Below are positions 36,688 through 51,000 of a DNA stretch of 64,000 nt, piece by piece. Made by a program: the position numbers and the translations under genes. Each line of letters starts with the position of its first letter. The stretch's first letter is position 1. The notes below the pieces were generated by a model. That model worked only from the letters and a program-made list of their open reading frames with translations, was not told the DNA's origin and did not search any database. The DNA is from Parachlorella kessleri (Eukaryota > Chlorophyta > Trebouxiophyceae > Chlorellales > Chlorellaceae): the NCBI GenBank assembly GCA_001598975.1, contig BBXU01001992.1:1-64000 (forward strand), written 5' to 3'.

Positions 36688-39600
36688 ATGACCTTCCGCT
36701 CCAGCAGGCCTGTAATGTCCAGCAGGCGTGTGGGCAGAGCCAGGGCAGGCCTGCTTGTAATTTTCTTGCTGCTGCTCGTTCTTTTCTCCGGGATCGGGCT
36801 GGTGAGCAGCGCGTTCCGGTCGCTTAAGCAACCTGGCGGTGCGTCTCAGGAGCATCGCTTCCGCAGCCTGAGAGCTTCTCTGGGAGAAAGTTCTGCGCCT
36901 GAAAGCGAGCATGTCAGCGCCGAGCGGACGCTATGGGAGGCAGCATCGAGGGGGACGATGCATACATCCATGGAGACCCTGCCAGCATCACATGCGGAGC
37001 AGGCAGGGCACCAAGTAGCTCCGGCGTACTTGGCGATCACACCAGGAGGATCACTGGAGGCGACGCTGGGAGCGGCGGTAGCAGGAGCAGCAGTGACTGA
37101 GGTCTCTCCTAAGGGGCAAGTGGAGCAGCAGGAGGTGCAGCAACATACGGCAGCCGTGCTACGGAAGGTCCTGCCGGGTGCGCAAGCGCCCGAGACAGAA
37201 AGCATCCAAGCAGGAGCAGCCCTTCCGGGTGGCTGGACGGAGCAGCAGTTGCTTTCCTCAGAGCCGCAGCCTGGCATGTTGCACACCAGCGAGGGAGAGA
37301 CTCTCCTTTGTGAGGTAAGGTAGCTAGCTGGGTGCGGAAGTCAGCTTTATCTTAGTGGAATGCAGTGGTCTCGACGAATAGTTTATCCTGCAACAGGCTT
37401 GCTGGGTGGTGCCAGTTTGGCATTTACAATTGAACTGCCTGACTAATGTAGAGCACAGTCTGATGCGGGTAACCTTGACAAATGCTCCGCAAGGCTGCCG
37501 TTGAAGCAAATCATATTTTTTTCTGGTGGGAGGCCTGAAGTAAGGATTGCTATGTGCAAGCGTGCGGACGTGAGTGGGCATGCAACCGGTGGAGCAGCGA
37601 GCTGGAGGCTCTGCTTCACAACATTTTGAGTCATCTTTGCAACCTGTGTACTGTTGCTGCCACGCCTCAGGCCAACATCAAGCTGAAGAAGGTGGCGCTC
37701 ATGTTTTTGACCACGGGGCCTCTGCCACATGCCCAGCTCTGGGAGGAGTGGCTTGGCCAAGTGGCGGGATCGCTACCGGCTAGCGCGCTAGCGACACCCG
37801 GCGCCCTTTGTTTAAAACGATGTAGATCAGGTGAGTGTGAGGGCTGCGCACGGCACGGGGTGTTTGCCTGGTTTGGGTTGGGGAGATTGTTTGAGGTGGA
37901 CTACGGGGCACGAAGGGCTAGGTGAGAGGTGAGGGGCGAGCTCCAGAAAATGGCAAGAGGTTAGTCCAGTTGCTGGGGCATCACAAGGTGTTGTTGTGTA
38001 CAGCCTATCAAGCTATTTACCCGTCACCCAAATGGTGGTCACTGAAGTGTTCACTGCCATTCCGTTTTATATGTTAGCGTACACCACTGATGTTGACGCT
38101 TAAGGCGTACCTTACGCATCCTCCTCTCTGACCTCCGCAGGGCGTTGCACCCGTGACTGCGGGCCAGCAGCAGCATGCAGCCCACTATGTAGAGCGCAGC
38201 TGGCCTCGCAGTTTGCAGTGCCTCCCAACGCAACGGCGCTGCAGCGACAGCACCTTTTTAGCATATATGTGCATGCGCCGCCATCGTGGAAGCGATACCC
38301 AGCCGGTAGCCTCTTTGACGGCACACTGCTGCGGCGGAGAGTGGTGAGCCGGCGTGGAGTGAAGAAAGGGGTGTCACTGGTGGGAGGATGTGCTAAGCCA
38401 GCGCCGCCACGGGGATCGGGGTCTGCCAGATCGCAGATGTGCAAAGCAATTATGTGCTGAGCACTGTTTGGTTGGCCGCAAGTGTATGAAGACACAGTGA
38501 GGCGTGCCGCATTTCCCGCCCACTGGCTTGGCAGGGGTCAGAAGGAGCTAATGGGTGTAGTCTGAGCTCCCCAGCGCTGTTTTGCCAGTCTCTCAGGTGG
38601 CAGGACAGCGCCTTCAGCGCCTGCAGGCAAGGCACTGCCCTGATAGGGTCAATAACAGGCTGGACCTTCTCCAGTACAAGAAGAGCCTGGTTTGGTGGCT
38701 GCAGTTCACTGCCTGGGGCTCCCACACACTGATGATGGCTGAGCGCCGGTTGCTGGCGGCAGCGGTCATGGACCCGGCAAACGCCTGGTTTGTGCTCCTG
38801 TCGGAGACAACCTTGCCGCTGTACCCGCCGCAAGTGCTGTGGCAGCAGCTGCAGCACGAGACGCGCAGCAGGATCAGCGCATGCTGGGGAGAGGTGAGTG
38901 CATCCACCCTGTACTCGTAGCGCGGCAACCAAGTGGCTATGAACTGAAGGGCACAAGGTGGGGTCACCCTACTCCTGGGAAGGTGCCTGGAGAGAGTGTG
39001 TCTTCTGGTAGCAGTCAAGTGAGGTTGTAAGCAGGGGTGCTTACTGGGCTCCACTTGCGCGTCTAAGCGCCGGCACGGCTTCTGTGTGCTTGCTGCGGCA
39101 GCATGTGATGAGCCAGCGCTATTCTCGCTTCATGGAGACTCCCACGTTCCGGGCGGAGCACTGGCGGAAGTCCTCGCAGTGGTTCATGCTCACGCGCAGG
39201 TAAGGAGGTCAGCCCTTGTTATGGCTTCAACACTTGCGCGCTGCGTGCCGCTAGCTGACAGTGGCAGGCATATACCGCTCGCGGGTCTAGTGTGTGGGCC
39301 GTGCGCAGGGTGCTCTGCCATCGCGAAGTAGGCTTCGCAAACTCGGAGCATATGATTAGAGCCTTGTGTGTGCTCGGTGGCTGGACTGTCGCACTGTCGC
39401 TTCAGGCATGGATGGGTTCGTGTGTGCCCCTTCCCTTGACCACTGCCGCCCCAAAGCGCCGGCCCACGTGCCCTCTCGTGCAGGCATGCAGAGGCGGTAG
39501 TCGCTGACGAGACCGTGCACCTATCCTTCCTGCGCCACTGCCGCACCGGGTACGACCGCTATACTCGGGCCTATCGGTCCTGCATCAGCGACGAGCACTT

Positions 39601-40746
39601 GATACCCTCCCTGCTGGCATCCTTGGGGGAAGACAGGAACACCACCTGTGACTGGAGCGGTGGCACCTTCATCGACTGGAGCGAAGGAGGCAACCACCCG
39701 CGGTCGTTCTGGGCCCCGGATGTTAGCAAGGGTGAGCGCGTGTTTTGCTGGGGGGTATGCTGAAGTTCACACCGGGTTGGGGGCGGGCTGAAGGGTATCT
39801 TGTGGGAACCGCCACTGCTGTCTGCCACTGGCTTGCCGCCGTAGGTGCCCATTATTGCAGGTTGGACTATGTGTCGTGATGACTAGCACCCAGGGGTCAA
39901 GCTGCATTGTGTGACTGCAGCTGTCTAATCATCATAGTCTTCCGCCGTGCTCCCGCTGCCTTGCGGTCATGCGAGGACGGCGGATGGGCTACACCTCTTT
40001 ACTGCCTCACTACTTGTGTGTTCTACTCTTACACAACTCAACATCTCGCTTTTCCGCCTCCAAGCCGCACAAAACCTTCTGACATGCCCATCTCCTCCTG
40101 TTTGTGTTTTGCAGGCTTGCTGGTGGGTATGCGTGGAGACCCGCAGCAGTGTCGGGCTGAGCCAGCCCTACAGGCAGCAGCCAGAAGCTTCGTAAGGCTC
40201 AAGGACTTGGCCGTGGCCCAGGAGGCAGCTTGCCAGCGGACGCTGGAAGTGGAAGGTGCGTAGTGGTTGGGGCAGCTTTGACATGGATGTTCAGGGGTGT
40301 ATCAGAGGCAACGGTAGAGCCGGGCCGGTGTTTCTTAAGGTTGGGCAGGTGGGCGCCTGCATGTGCGGGCCCCAGCATATGCCTTAGGGTCATGCTGGTG
40401 TGCATTGGCTTGACCTGCTGGATGACCTGTGGGGCTGCCATGCTGGGTGCTCAGAGAGAAGCTGGGTGCCCGGTGCTCACCTGTCTACCGCCCGGCTAGC
40501 CATGCAGGCGGCGACCCCTTTGCTGCCACCAAGCTGGGTGAGCATTGCGCCATGATGACCCGCAAGTTTGTTGCCGACTCGGCCCCAGCGCTGCTACGGC
40601 TGCTGCACGACTGCTCCCAAGGCCTGGGGGTGCTGCCTTGCTCGCCGGGGGGCCTGGCAGCAGCAGGCCATGGAGCATCAGCGGCGCAGGCAGCCTTGCC
40701 TGGTGCAGCGGCTGCAGTCCCCGCAGCTGAAAGCGGGCTCAGTTAA
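36688..40746 (+). CDS. GT14 family glycosyltransferase (core-2/I-branching, DUF266 type)
   Basis: Golgi type II enzyme of the beta-glucuronosyl/N-acetylglucosaminyl-transferase family. Exons 36688-37314, 37671-37830, 38141-38343, 38705-38893, 39102-39199, 39484-39731, 40115-40255 and 40508-40746 join in phase to 634 residues. An N-terminal anchor (LLVIFLLLLVLFSGIGLV) is followed by an Ala/Glu-rich stem. The catalytic domain shows VALMFLTTGPLPHAQLW, FSIYVHAPPSW, AERRLLAAAVMDPANAWFVL then LLSETTLPLYP, FRAEHWRKSSQWFMLTRRHA, CISDEHLIPSLL and TFIDWSEGGNHPRSF, all standard DUF266 blocks in the standard order. Plant members act on arabinogalactan or wall glycans; the acceptor here is unknown. TGTAA at 40832-40836. 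The start is the first ATG (36688); ATG 36715 is an alternative. Confidence 0.93.
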
Positions 40747-42084
40747 GGTGATACGTAGCGGTCGTCAGTGTTTATACCTTGTAGATTTGTTGCAACGACT
40801 GGTGCTAGATTTGGACTGTGCTTCGTGGTACTGTAATTGTGACGTGTGGCAGCTGTAGACGGTGTGTGCCATCGGCGGCTTCTGCAACATTGACCTGTTT
40901 GCCCCGCCAGGCGTTGTTTTGAGTTGTGGCTTCTCAGGCCTGGCACCAGCGCACAAGGTGATGTACGTGTGCGACAGATAGGGAGCGCATTCTCTTTGTG
41001 GTATGTAGTTGTTCTTCATGAGCTCTGTGTTCAGCATGTCATGTACACCAGGCTCGTTTGTTCTTATGAAGTAGGTCAGCAGGTACGTGTTGGTTTCATG
41101 CTTCTCAGCACTAGTAGGTGGCGTGGTGTGCCGGTATTTGAGTAGTTGACAGTTGGGTAGGCAGGCAGGTGGGTGGGGGGCTTTGAAATGCCCCAGCACT
41201 GTGCAGCGCAAGGCATGATATAAACTGATGCCCTCTCTATGAACTGTGACATCGGCATTTGTGTGTGACACTAGCTTCAGCGTAAGCTGTCTTCGACCTC
41301 TGTTTGTCACATTCTTTGGCTCCCATATTGAAGGAGGTCCACCGCGGCTCAGGCCAGTGGTATAAGAAGCAGCGGCTTCGTCATGCATACTGTAAAATGT
41401 CATACCTCTGCCTATGCATTAAATGGACGACCCACACAGAAGTTTCGCCAAGGAAGTTGCCATGCATATCAAACTCTTATAGTTCTCTTGCAATGTTGGG
41501 GCAATAGAATGTTCAACAGCCTTGCCTGACATCGTAAGCAGCAGTCATTCTTGGGTTCACCTCATCACCACCATGTTTCTGCCTGACTACCTAGTCAAGC
41601 TATACTGTGTGAACAAGTCCTATCCCTTACTGGGCATGCTGGCAAACAAGTGCACTCCCCTAGAGACATATCGCGCCCGATCCAACTCTCATCAGCTCTT
41701 TGTGCATCCTGGAAAGCAGTTCCCACCCGCGTACGCAATACCAATCATAACCATACACTTCTCCTAAGTTGCCACCTCCATCGCAATACTGGTCACTGTC
41801 AGAAACATTGGTATTAGATCGATGGACTCAACAAACAGACTGGACATACCTCAAACCACTGTCACTTCCAACACTTTTGCCTCTGACAAGACAGGCAACC
41901 CCCAAATCCTTGAAACTTCCAAAAGCTCCAAACATAAAGCCACCCTGGCAATACAGACAGTGTCATTACTCGCAGCAGACCAAGCTGAACTGCCTCAACA
42001 AACCATCTGCTTGACATCTGGCTCGTGAGAGCTTACAGTGCAGTCCTTCAAAATGCTGCCAGGAGGACCTTCCATACCGACTAC
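40747..42084. other. Convergent intergenic region with an AC-rich patch
   Basis: 3' flank of GT14 (+; TGTAA at 40832-40836, another at 41391-41395) and of the channel gene (-; TTACA at 42033-42037). The stretch 41520-42030 is poorer in GC and rich in ACA/CAA compared with its surroundings. A 68-codon plus-strand frame (41822-42028) shows no known feature. No gene called. Confidence 0.5.
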
Positions 42085-45000
42085 TCACTCACAAGCAAGC
42101 ACCACCACCCGATCATCACGACCATAAGAGTGCTCCTCAGCGGGCGGAGGGCCCAGGATCATACGGCCAGCGCCATTAATGTACCTACACCAAGAAAACA
42201 TGTCGAGGCGTGAGTCGATTGCCACAGCAACAGGTGGCTAGGCATGATCCAAACATTGAGAATGCCATTCAGTATGTACCGTATGAACCCAATAAGCACA
42301 TCCTCACCGGCCTCGTGCAAGTGGCTGCAAGTGCATGGCAGATACACCGCTGCTGGCAGCCAGGCAGCGGTTTGGCCAACATTGGCCAGCTTACACGTCA
42401 CTCACCCGAGCGCGGTCTCCCCTCTAGCTCGCACTTGCTCGGCCACGCTAGCGAAGCTCAGGGTCTGCCCAATGGGCAGGGCATACCTACATGGAGTGGA
42501 CAAGCACGGTTCATGCATCTGGGGATCCAAACCTTGAAGAGAGCGCAGAGTGAACCACAATCGAGAGTGCCACCGTGCGTGCATATCTGAGGACCCCGCC
42601 CTGCAACAGGCTGTAGGACATCACTCCCTGCTCGCTCCTGACCTAGACACCCTGACCCAGCCAAAGAAACTACCTTGCGCCAGCACCTTGTGGCCGCATG
42701 CGAGGATGCAGCATGACCACCCTGCATGCCACAGCCCGCCCTAGTCGACCTGTGCTGCACCCGTCCGTCCCAACATATTGGCGGCTAGACCACATACCTG
42801 GCCGCTTGGTACAGCCGTATGGTGGGGCCCCTGTGCGTGGACATGAAGGCACCCAGCACTGGACGCAGCAGCGGCTCAGCAGCCATCTGCGTCAGCACCC
42901 CCGCCGCCAGCTCGTCTGGCTGCAGCAGCTCAGCCGTGATCCTGGCGGTGCCTGCAGCCAGCCCCCATCATGCCGTGCTGGGCGAGCCAGGCGCGCTCAC
43001 TAGACGCACTCCTGTCATCTCCATGCTCACCTCCCCTTACCTCATTCCGCCCCTGCCCCCCCTCAGCCCCCAAGCCCAACGACAGGGTGGGAGGCGGACT
43101 GGGAATCGCTGTCCCCCAGGTGTGGTCCAGGTCGCCCAGCAAGCCCAAGACCCTGGTAGGCAGCCCACCCTCCAGCTAGTGCGTCCCACTCACTCACCCA
43201 GCTTGCCCATCAGGTGGTTGGCCACTTGCACGGTCTCCGGGCGCTGCACGGTGCCCAGCACGTGCAGCGGCGAGCGCTTGGTCCTGCCAGCTCGGACCAC
43301 CACATCCTCCAGGAGCACCAGGGCGGAGATGATGTGCGCGTCCGCCTCCACACCGCCGCGGTCTGCATCGGGCTAGCGAGGTACAGTTTACAGCAGGGGC
43401 AGGTACAGTCACTGGGAGGAATTTGGGAACAAGGGGGTGGGGCGGGTCCTTGGCTCGGCATGGTGGCCAGCGGCATGGTGCCCGCTCATGACATGCAGTG
43501 CAGCACTCTGCTAACCACCGGCCCTCACAGATCAAATGAGGGACGATGTCTGCCCCTGGAGACATGCTGAGCTCAGCATGCACAGCAGCAGCAAGGCTGA
43601 GCACATTTTTATGCAGCCCTGGCACTACAGCCAGGTGACTCACAACGGCCCCAGCAGTTGCCGTCACAGCACCATATGATGCAGGCGATGAGCAAGCGTA
43701 CAAAAAAGGTCAAGTACTGCTGCTTCCTTGGGATCATCCGTCCGACCTAGCCCTGGACGGCACATCTCACCATTCCCGGACCACAACGCACAAGCCCTTA
43801 GCCAGACCAGGCCAGCCCCCTTCCCCAGTCTCACCTGAGCCATTGCTGCTGCTTAGCACAACCGCGGCATCGGCCCCTGCCAGCCCCGCATCCTCCACCA
43901 CTCTCCGCAAGTCTCGGCCACCCGCAGCAGCGGGGATGTACTGCAGGTGTACCGTCTTACGGGGTTCACGCCTGGCCCGCGCCTGCCTCTCTTCAGAGCT
44001 CTCTGAGTCTGCATGGGGGAATAGGCATCGTGCAAATGCTACCTAGTCTGGTGTAGTCTAACAGCATACTGACCCCGGGCAATGCTGCAAATTTTAACAA
44101 TAATTTGAGCCAACCAGCAGCCAGAATGTACTATGCCCACGCAAAGGGGCTTTCATGCAGAGTTAGGGCAGCCCAATGAGCAATGCTCCTGATGAAGCCA
44201 GGAGTTGCTCCTTGGGAACTCCAGTGGAAGCTTCCCAGATCATACTATGTATGCAACAGCAGTTGCACGAAGCACTTACCTCAAAGCCAGCTAAGGGCCC
44301 CCAGACCCGGGCCTCTCCAAGAAGCAGGACTATCTTACCTGCGTCCACGCTCTGCATGATCGACTTGTCATGCAGTCCCTCCTCAAAGTGGTGCATCTTG
44401 TGCGGCATGTTGCTGGTGCCGGAGTCCATGCTGCACCAGAAGGGAGAAACCACTCATGAGTGGCAGGCCTGCACTATACAAGCGCAGTCTGCTGCGCGGG
44501 TACAAGGTAAACCAGGGCAGCAATCTGCAGCAGCAAAGCCGGGGGCGGCATCTACCTCTTCGCCTGGCTATCAACATAAGATTGGGCCCTAAGCTTATGC
44601 GTCTCGCCATGTATTGGCAGTGCAGGAAGCAGCCTTACGACCATGGTGGTGAGAATGGCCATCTCAGCGCTGTGGCGAGAACCTGCTCGGGACACCCAGG
44701 CAGTGCTAATGCACCCTCAAGGCACACTATACTGTCTCTGGCCTGCCACCTGCTTCCCTGCATGCCTGGCACCGTCTACGGTGGGCTCCCTAGCCTGCCT
44801 GCGCACCTGCAGTCCACATCTGGAGCGCTGGGCCCCACCACAGAGATCATGGAGTCCTCAGGCAGGCACGCTTTGAGCGCTGACACCACGCGGGTGACCC
44901 TCTGGGAGGGCGGCGACTCGCCATCGGCGCCCCACTCCAGAACAAAGACGTGCCTGCAGGGCGCAAAGAAGATGTCAGGAGGGCGCCGGCCCAGCGAATG

Positions 45001-48000
45001 GGCAAGGTGAAGGCTGTTGCGCGGGGTGGTGGTCGGGTGGTTGGGGCAGCAACGCAATGCAAACAGTAGGATGACGTGGCAGGGGATGTGGTATTACTCC
45101 AAACTGTTTAGATGCATCCTCATTCCTTTGGGGCTTGGCTGGCCTTGTTCGACAACTATGGGGCAGTCTCATACGGCAGCTATTTGAACAGATATCTGAA
45201 CTGGGAAAGCTGCCAGGGCCCTGCCATCGTGCACAAAGCATGGTTACTCACTTGGGCTTGGACTGAGGAGTGCTCTCTGACGAGGTATGGGACAGCGACT
45301 GGGTCGCCTTGGTACCATGCTGCTGCCGAGCCACCACAAACTCCTGCACGCATGACACACGATGCAACCAAGTATGGATCCTGTAGTTCTCATTAAATAT
45401 AGATGTTGTAGTGCTCTCCGCGCAACTAGGCATACCCTCCTCAGTGCCCAACTTGATGGCTCCCAGCGATGTCCTCCTGCGGCCCGCAACACATGCTTCT
45501 TGAAAGGTCTCAGAAGTCCGCAGGCCACCATGCGCCACCTATTAGGATGTGCCATGCCCCCACCCGAACAAGGACAACATGCCTTGACCACAAGGCAAGT
45601 GCCCCGAAATAGTCCGCCACAGGGCCCTGCTTGCCTGCCTGCCTGACTAACCTGCGGCTCCCAGCCTTGTGGGCGGATACCTCCGGTCTTGGCCACCAGC
45701 ACTAGCGCTGAGTTGTCCAGCAAAGTGTTGGAGTCTGGCGGGTTCAGATGCACCTGGGGCCACTGCTCGCCATACAGAGCCATCTTAGCCCTGCAGGTCA
45801 AGGTGGGAAGGCAAAGTTCCACCGGCTTCAGGGAGAACATGGAGGATGGCCGTGCCTTGCAAAACCGCCAAGTGCACGCCATCATGCGCACCAAAGTCAA
45901 ATCCTGACTGAGGCTCGGCTTCTGAGGCTCTCATGCCGCCAGTCACGTCAGCCTACCTGAACCATACCCGCACCTGCAATTACACCAACCACCCCATCAC
46001 TTAAATCGGATTGGTAAGTAAATCGGATTGGTAAGTAATAAGAGCAGGAGGAGGAGGAGCCCATGTGGCACTCACCCCTGCAGCTGCGCTTGCTTCGCTG
46101 CGGCATGGCCGCGCACGTCTGGGTTGACCCCAAAGTTGATGTAGCCTATCGGCACGGCATCGCTGAATCTCCTCCGAGCCTCGCCATAGGTCAGCTCAGA
46201 CAGCTGCAAGCGGCCGGAACAAGGTAACCTTTCTAGGCCTCCGCCGACACCGGTGGCATTAGAACCGGCAGGCGTGACCGTTTATTCGGTTGGCCATAGA
46301 ACCACCTGTCAAGTGAGCATCTTAGTCGCCCATGGCACCACCTTTCCTGTGAGAATTGCACTCCCCTGGTCTGGATGAGGTAAAGCAAGGACAGTAGGAA
46401 CCATACCGCAGTGATTCCTGGCAGCCAGGAGTTGGCACGCTCAAAACATGCCAGCTTGTATGATACTACTACGCAAAACTGCTGCCAAACCAGCTGAGCC
46501 GATCCGATGTGGCCTCCCTTGAACTCACAAGAGCATGTAGGGCTGGTACCTTCCGTAGTGTGGTGGGCATGTGCTACAGCTATACAGCTGCACACCACTG
46601 CGCCACCCATCCGCCAGCTACCAGCATTGAAGAAGCGTGGACAACGCACCAGAAAACACTGGTAAACCCCGTTCTTAATTCCAACAATGTGCCCACCTGT
46701 GGGAAGCTGCGAATGTAGAGCTCGGCTCCCCCTAACGTCTGCTGGACCAGGCTACACCACACACTCGCCACGCCCGGCTGCACAGCGCTCTGCAGCAAGC
46801 CAAACAGGACGACGGCCATTGCTCGAGGTGTGCGAAAAGACTGGCAGGCAAACCTTCTGGTGGTGCACATATGTGCCAGTACACGCTTCATAACGCTTGG
46901 ACTCAACTTCATTTGCTCATGAGATCTCCTGCCCAGCCAATGCTTGCCGCGCTCGCACAATAGCACGCGTGGGCTTTGATCATCACCTCTGAACCAGCTT
47001 TGAAAGAGCACAGGGAGCACAGCAGTAGCAGAAGCCGCCACCCCCACCTGCGCCATGACATTAGCCATCGTGCCCTCCAGGTCGAGGTCCGCAAACTCCA
47101 CCGGCTGGGAGCTAGTGTCCATCAGCCGCCGGGCAGCATCCAGCACCGGGTGCGCATGCCGCCGCTTGGGAGAGGCGGGTCCGCCAGCCTCATCGGTGCT
47201 GGCCAGCAGCGAGGCGTTGTCCACGCTGCCTCCCATGCTGTCCATGCTGGGCATGTTGCTGCCGCCCAGTGCCGCTGGGGACGCGGTGGGCGCCGGCGGG
47301 CTCTGCAGGATGACTGTTTGACGCGGCAGCGCGCTGGCGCCGCTGCCATGGAACGTCTGGCGCAGGGCCTGCAGGTGCCCACTTAGTTGAGAGTACTTTT
47401 GCCATGAGGTACCTTTTTTGCCTGTGGTTAAACATGTCCCTGGGCTTGGTTCAGTTGCGCCAGAAGCTCCTTCTTGCATCTAGCCAATGCGAAAATCATT
47501 GCGCGTGTCGAGCTGAGCGGCCCTTGCTGATGGTGACCGGCATGTTGTTGGGGCGGCCAACTCCCCTCACTCTTGTCAAGCAAGTGTCACAGGCAGTGTG
47601 GCATCCAGTGTGGCACGCAAGGCCGCCATGCACTCACTTGCTCGTGGCAGTAAAGCACCAACAAAACAATATCAGGCACAGGCCCTCAACAGGGGTCGTC
47701 TCCTGGGGTTCACAGCAACGCTGTAGCGGCATGCAGCAATGCCAAGCTATACTGTATCAGATGAGCAGCCGGAGCCCCGCCTACCTGCAGCGCCAGCAGG
47801 GACGCCACCTGCCTTTCTGCAGATCCATCGTGGTGAGCGCTCGTGGCATCTGCATGTGACTCGGGCGCCAGCACCACCACCGTGCTGGCAGTTGCTGCAG
47901 CGGCCCTGCAAGCAGTGCAAGGGCCAGCGTGGGGGCAACTAGTGCATCGCACAACGTTGTCAGTGCGGGTATCTGCTGTCACGCTAAGTTCAACAGTCGT

Positions 48001-51000
48001 TCCTTTTAGACTTGAAGAAAGGTCTAGGCATCGCAGCTGGTTTCATGGCAACATTCCCCTGAGGCGCGAAGTCATACCCCCCTCTTACACATTGAGAGAG
48101 CTGTGCTTCCAACTTCCAACCCTAACGCCCTGCAAGCACTCGTATTGCCCTGGACTCCGGCACGCTACCACTTGTTGCACCTGCCAGGTGGAGAATGTCA
48201 AAGATAGCAGCGCGGCCAACCCCGGCTGGTTTCTCAGGCTTCATTGGAATAGGTCAATCTCAGCATGAAACTGCTGGCCGAATTCCGTCCCAGGGCGCCC
48301 TGCCATGCCGGGACTGCTGCTCCGCTCACCTGTCGAGGTAGTGTGTGGAGGTGGGCGGCCCGCTGCGTGTCGTAACCTGCATGCTTGGCGTCTGGTTAGA
48401 GGCCAAGGCCGAGGCCAGCTGGCGGTCCATCACCTCTTTGTCATGCTCCGCCAGCACAACTACAGACCCTGCAGGAGCAGGACATGCTCACATGACATTA
48501 ACCTCCCGTACAAGGGTAGGTGGGATGACTGCGCAGCCAGCAGCAGGGGCTCTCCTTTCCAAGGGCTGTCCTCCCAGTACAGACTGCAGCAGGGCAGTGC
48601 AATTTTACAACAAGGCATCGCGAGGGTTAACTTCACAAGCAGGTGCCCATGCAGGCCCCAACCACAGCCTAGCCAAGCAACCCTAACCTTCCTATCCAAC
48701 AATCTAGCGGGGGAGGGTCCCGCGCCTGTTGGCGAAACCCGCATCTCTGGCCATAAGCACCACCAACTGCCCCAGTCAGTCCTCCCAGGCTCTCACCCTG
48801 GAATGCTCCCCGCTCCTCCCTGGCCACACGCATCTGACGCAGCAGCGGCACTAGCTGTGAGTTCCAATTGAGGATAAGCGTGTGACCACTAGTTTGCACA
48901 GGGTAGTTGCCCTCACGCACACGGCGGTACCTGTACAAAATAGGGACAGGTATGCTCCGTGCTACAGTAGTGGCATACACTAATTGCCGGGCAACAATCC
49001 AGCTGAATAGGTTTTCTCAATGAAGTTTTTTATTTACAATGTATAGTAATGGAGGTTTTATCCATGCAGTTCTTGATGCAATCCTTCATGCTTTGCACAT
49101 TGAATGCACACCTTGTCAAACCCTGGTGGCCAAGATGAGTCTCCTTGTGGAACATGAACAACAGGTGTTGTAGCCCTGGGGTAACTGGCTTGTACCCCCC
49201 TCCACTGATGGCTGACGGACCACAGCGCGTCCCTCAGGACTGTAGGAGGCAGGCAGCCCCCGCTCACCTCTCGCCAACCTCCTCACTGATGATGCCCAGG
49301 ATCAAAGCGAAGGTAAATGTGCCTAGGAAGAATGTGATGTTGTTGAGGATTGTGGCACCAATGTTGACATCTCCCAGGACAACCGTGCCTACAGATAAAG
49401 GAAGTAGTTGGCATAACTAAGCAAGGCGGTGTTATCGTGCCAGGCTGCCAGTGCAGTAATCATGCAAGGAGATGACCCTTGGTGCTGAATCTTCAGCTGA
49501 GTCCTAAGCCATGGTCTGGCCTACAAATGAACGGCCCCTGGTTCAGAACTACGAGCATGGAAATGTTATTAAGAACGTGCTCGCGTGCGTGTCAGGGCAC
49601 AAGAAGTACGTGAAATCTAGGGATGTGCATCTTGCTATGGGGGCAGTGGCAGCTGCATTGTAACCCTAGTGCCGTAGCAACTCACCCGGCACCTTGTATA
49701 GGTTCCCATAGGCTTGCACGAAACCCTCGACCAGTGTCTTGCCGCTTACCCAGCTGCAGCAGCACAGAAAGTCACCAAGCACTGCCAGGGGCTGCTGAAC
49801 AACTGTAGCCAGGCCACAGAAGGCAGGACTGGGCTTGTTTGGTGGCTCCTTTGTTGCGACCAAACAAAGGAGCGGTGGAACTGCGCAGTCCCCAATAGCC
49901 TCGTGCCAGATTCATGTACTTCTTGTCCCCTGACTCGCACGCGAGCCCTGACATGCACCCTGTCATCCACGCCATTCATTTATCCTCACTGTCTCCTACG
50001 GTGCTAAGACACCAGCCAGCCCCGCAGGTTACTGCCAGGACTACTTGCACTGCCGTGCCCACACTTGCACGCACCTGTAAAGCACAGCGCAGCCCAGGAC
50101 CACGGGTACGCCTACTGCAAAGTAGCCTGCCAGCTTGGCAATGATGTTGGGGCCCGTCATCAGCTGCTGTGCCGAGAACAGGAACCATTTGGCCAACCGC
50201 CTTGGCAGCGAGAGCAGGGCATCAAGCGCTGCTGCAAAGCCGCTTGGAGGCCTTGCTGTGGCCTGCACAACAAGGGGCAATAGGCAGCGGTACCATGGGG
50301 TTCAGGCAGGCATGGGCAAATGCCCCAACGTCGGTCTGCTGGCGGTGAAGAGTAAGGCCAACTCTTCCTGGCCATCGATGGTTGTTCATGCCGGCTAGAT
50401 ATACGCAAGCCAGGTAGATGCAGGTGAGCCATTTGAGCCTGGTGATTCATCTTTTCTGATGCCCTTCACTTCAATGCCTAGAGGTAGTGATGACCCCTGC
50501 TGTGGCAAAAGCGGTACCAGTAACCCTGTGCACACCACGCACAATGCAAACCACGCAAAAGGTGTGGCCATGCTCTAGCAGGCTTCCACCCACCTCCTCG
50601 GCAGCCTTGCGGTCTCCATAGGGTAGCCAGACGGCCGCAGGGGTCATTATTTGGGAGGGCTCCCCAGACACAGTCTCCCTGCTCGCCTCCAACTGCTCTT
50701 CCAGGTTGGTTTGCTCATCCTCACTTGCATCCGCATCAATACTGTCCTGCGGGCCGTCAGCCTGCAGGCCGAAGGCTGCTGCCTCCACCACATCGTCGCC
50801 TTGCTCCTCGCTGCCCCGCTTGAACCTTGGAGTCAGGGCACCCCTCCGCTTCCTGCACTCACATAGGTACCACAGCATGTGGAGTTGCTCAAAGGCGAAC
50901 TCTGTTTGGAGGCCGGTTTGCCAGCGAGGCACCGCTGGCTTATACAGCAAAGTAGTCCCTTCCAAACACCACACCCATAGTGGGCTTGTTGTTGCTATGT

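Noticed and set aside
45248..45371. Alternative reading frame of channel exon 14 (VCGGSAAAWYQG...)
   Set aside because: It would require the earlier donor in exon 13 and loses the in-phase link to the conserved VFVLEWG block.
48180..48260. Possible extra channel exon between exons 8 and 9
   Set aside because: Exon 8 joins exon 9 directly in phase 2 and matches the family order; the intervening frame contains no family motif.
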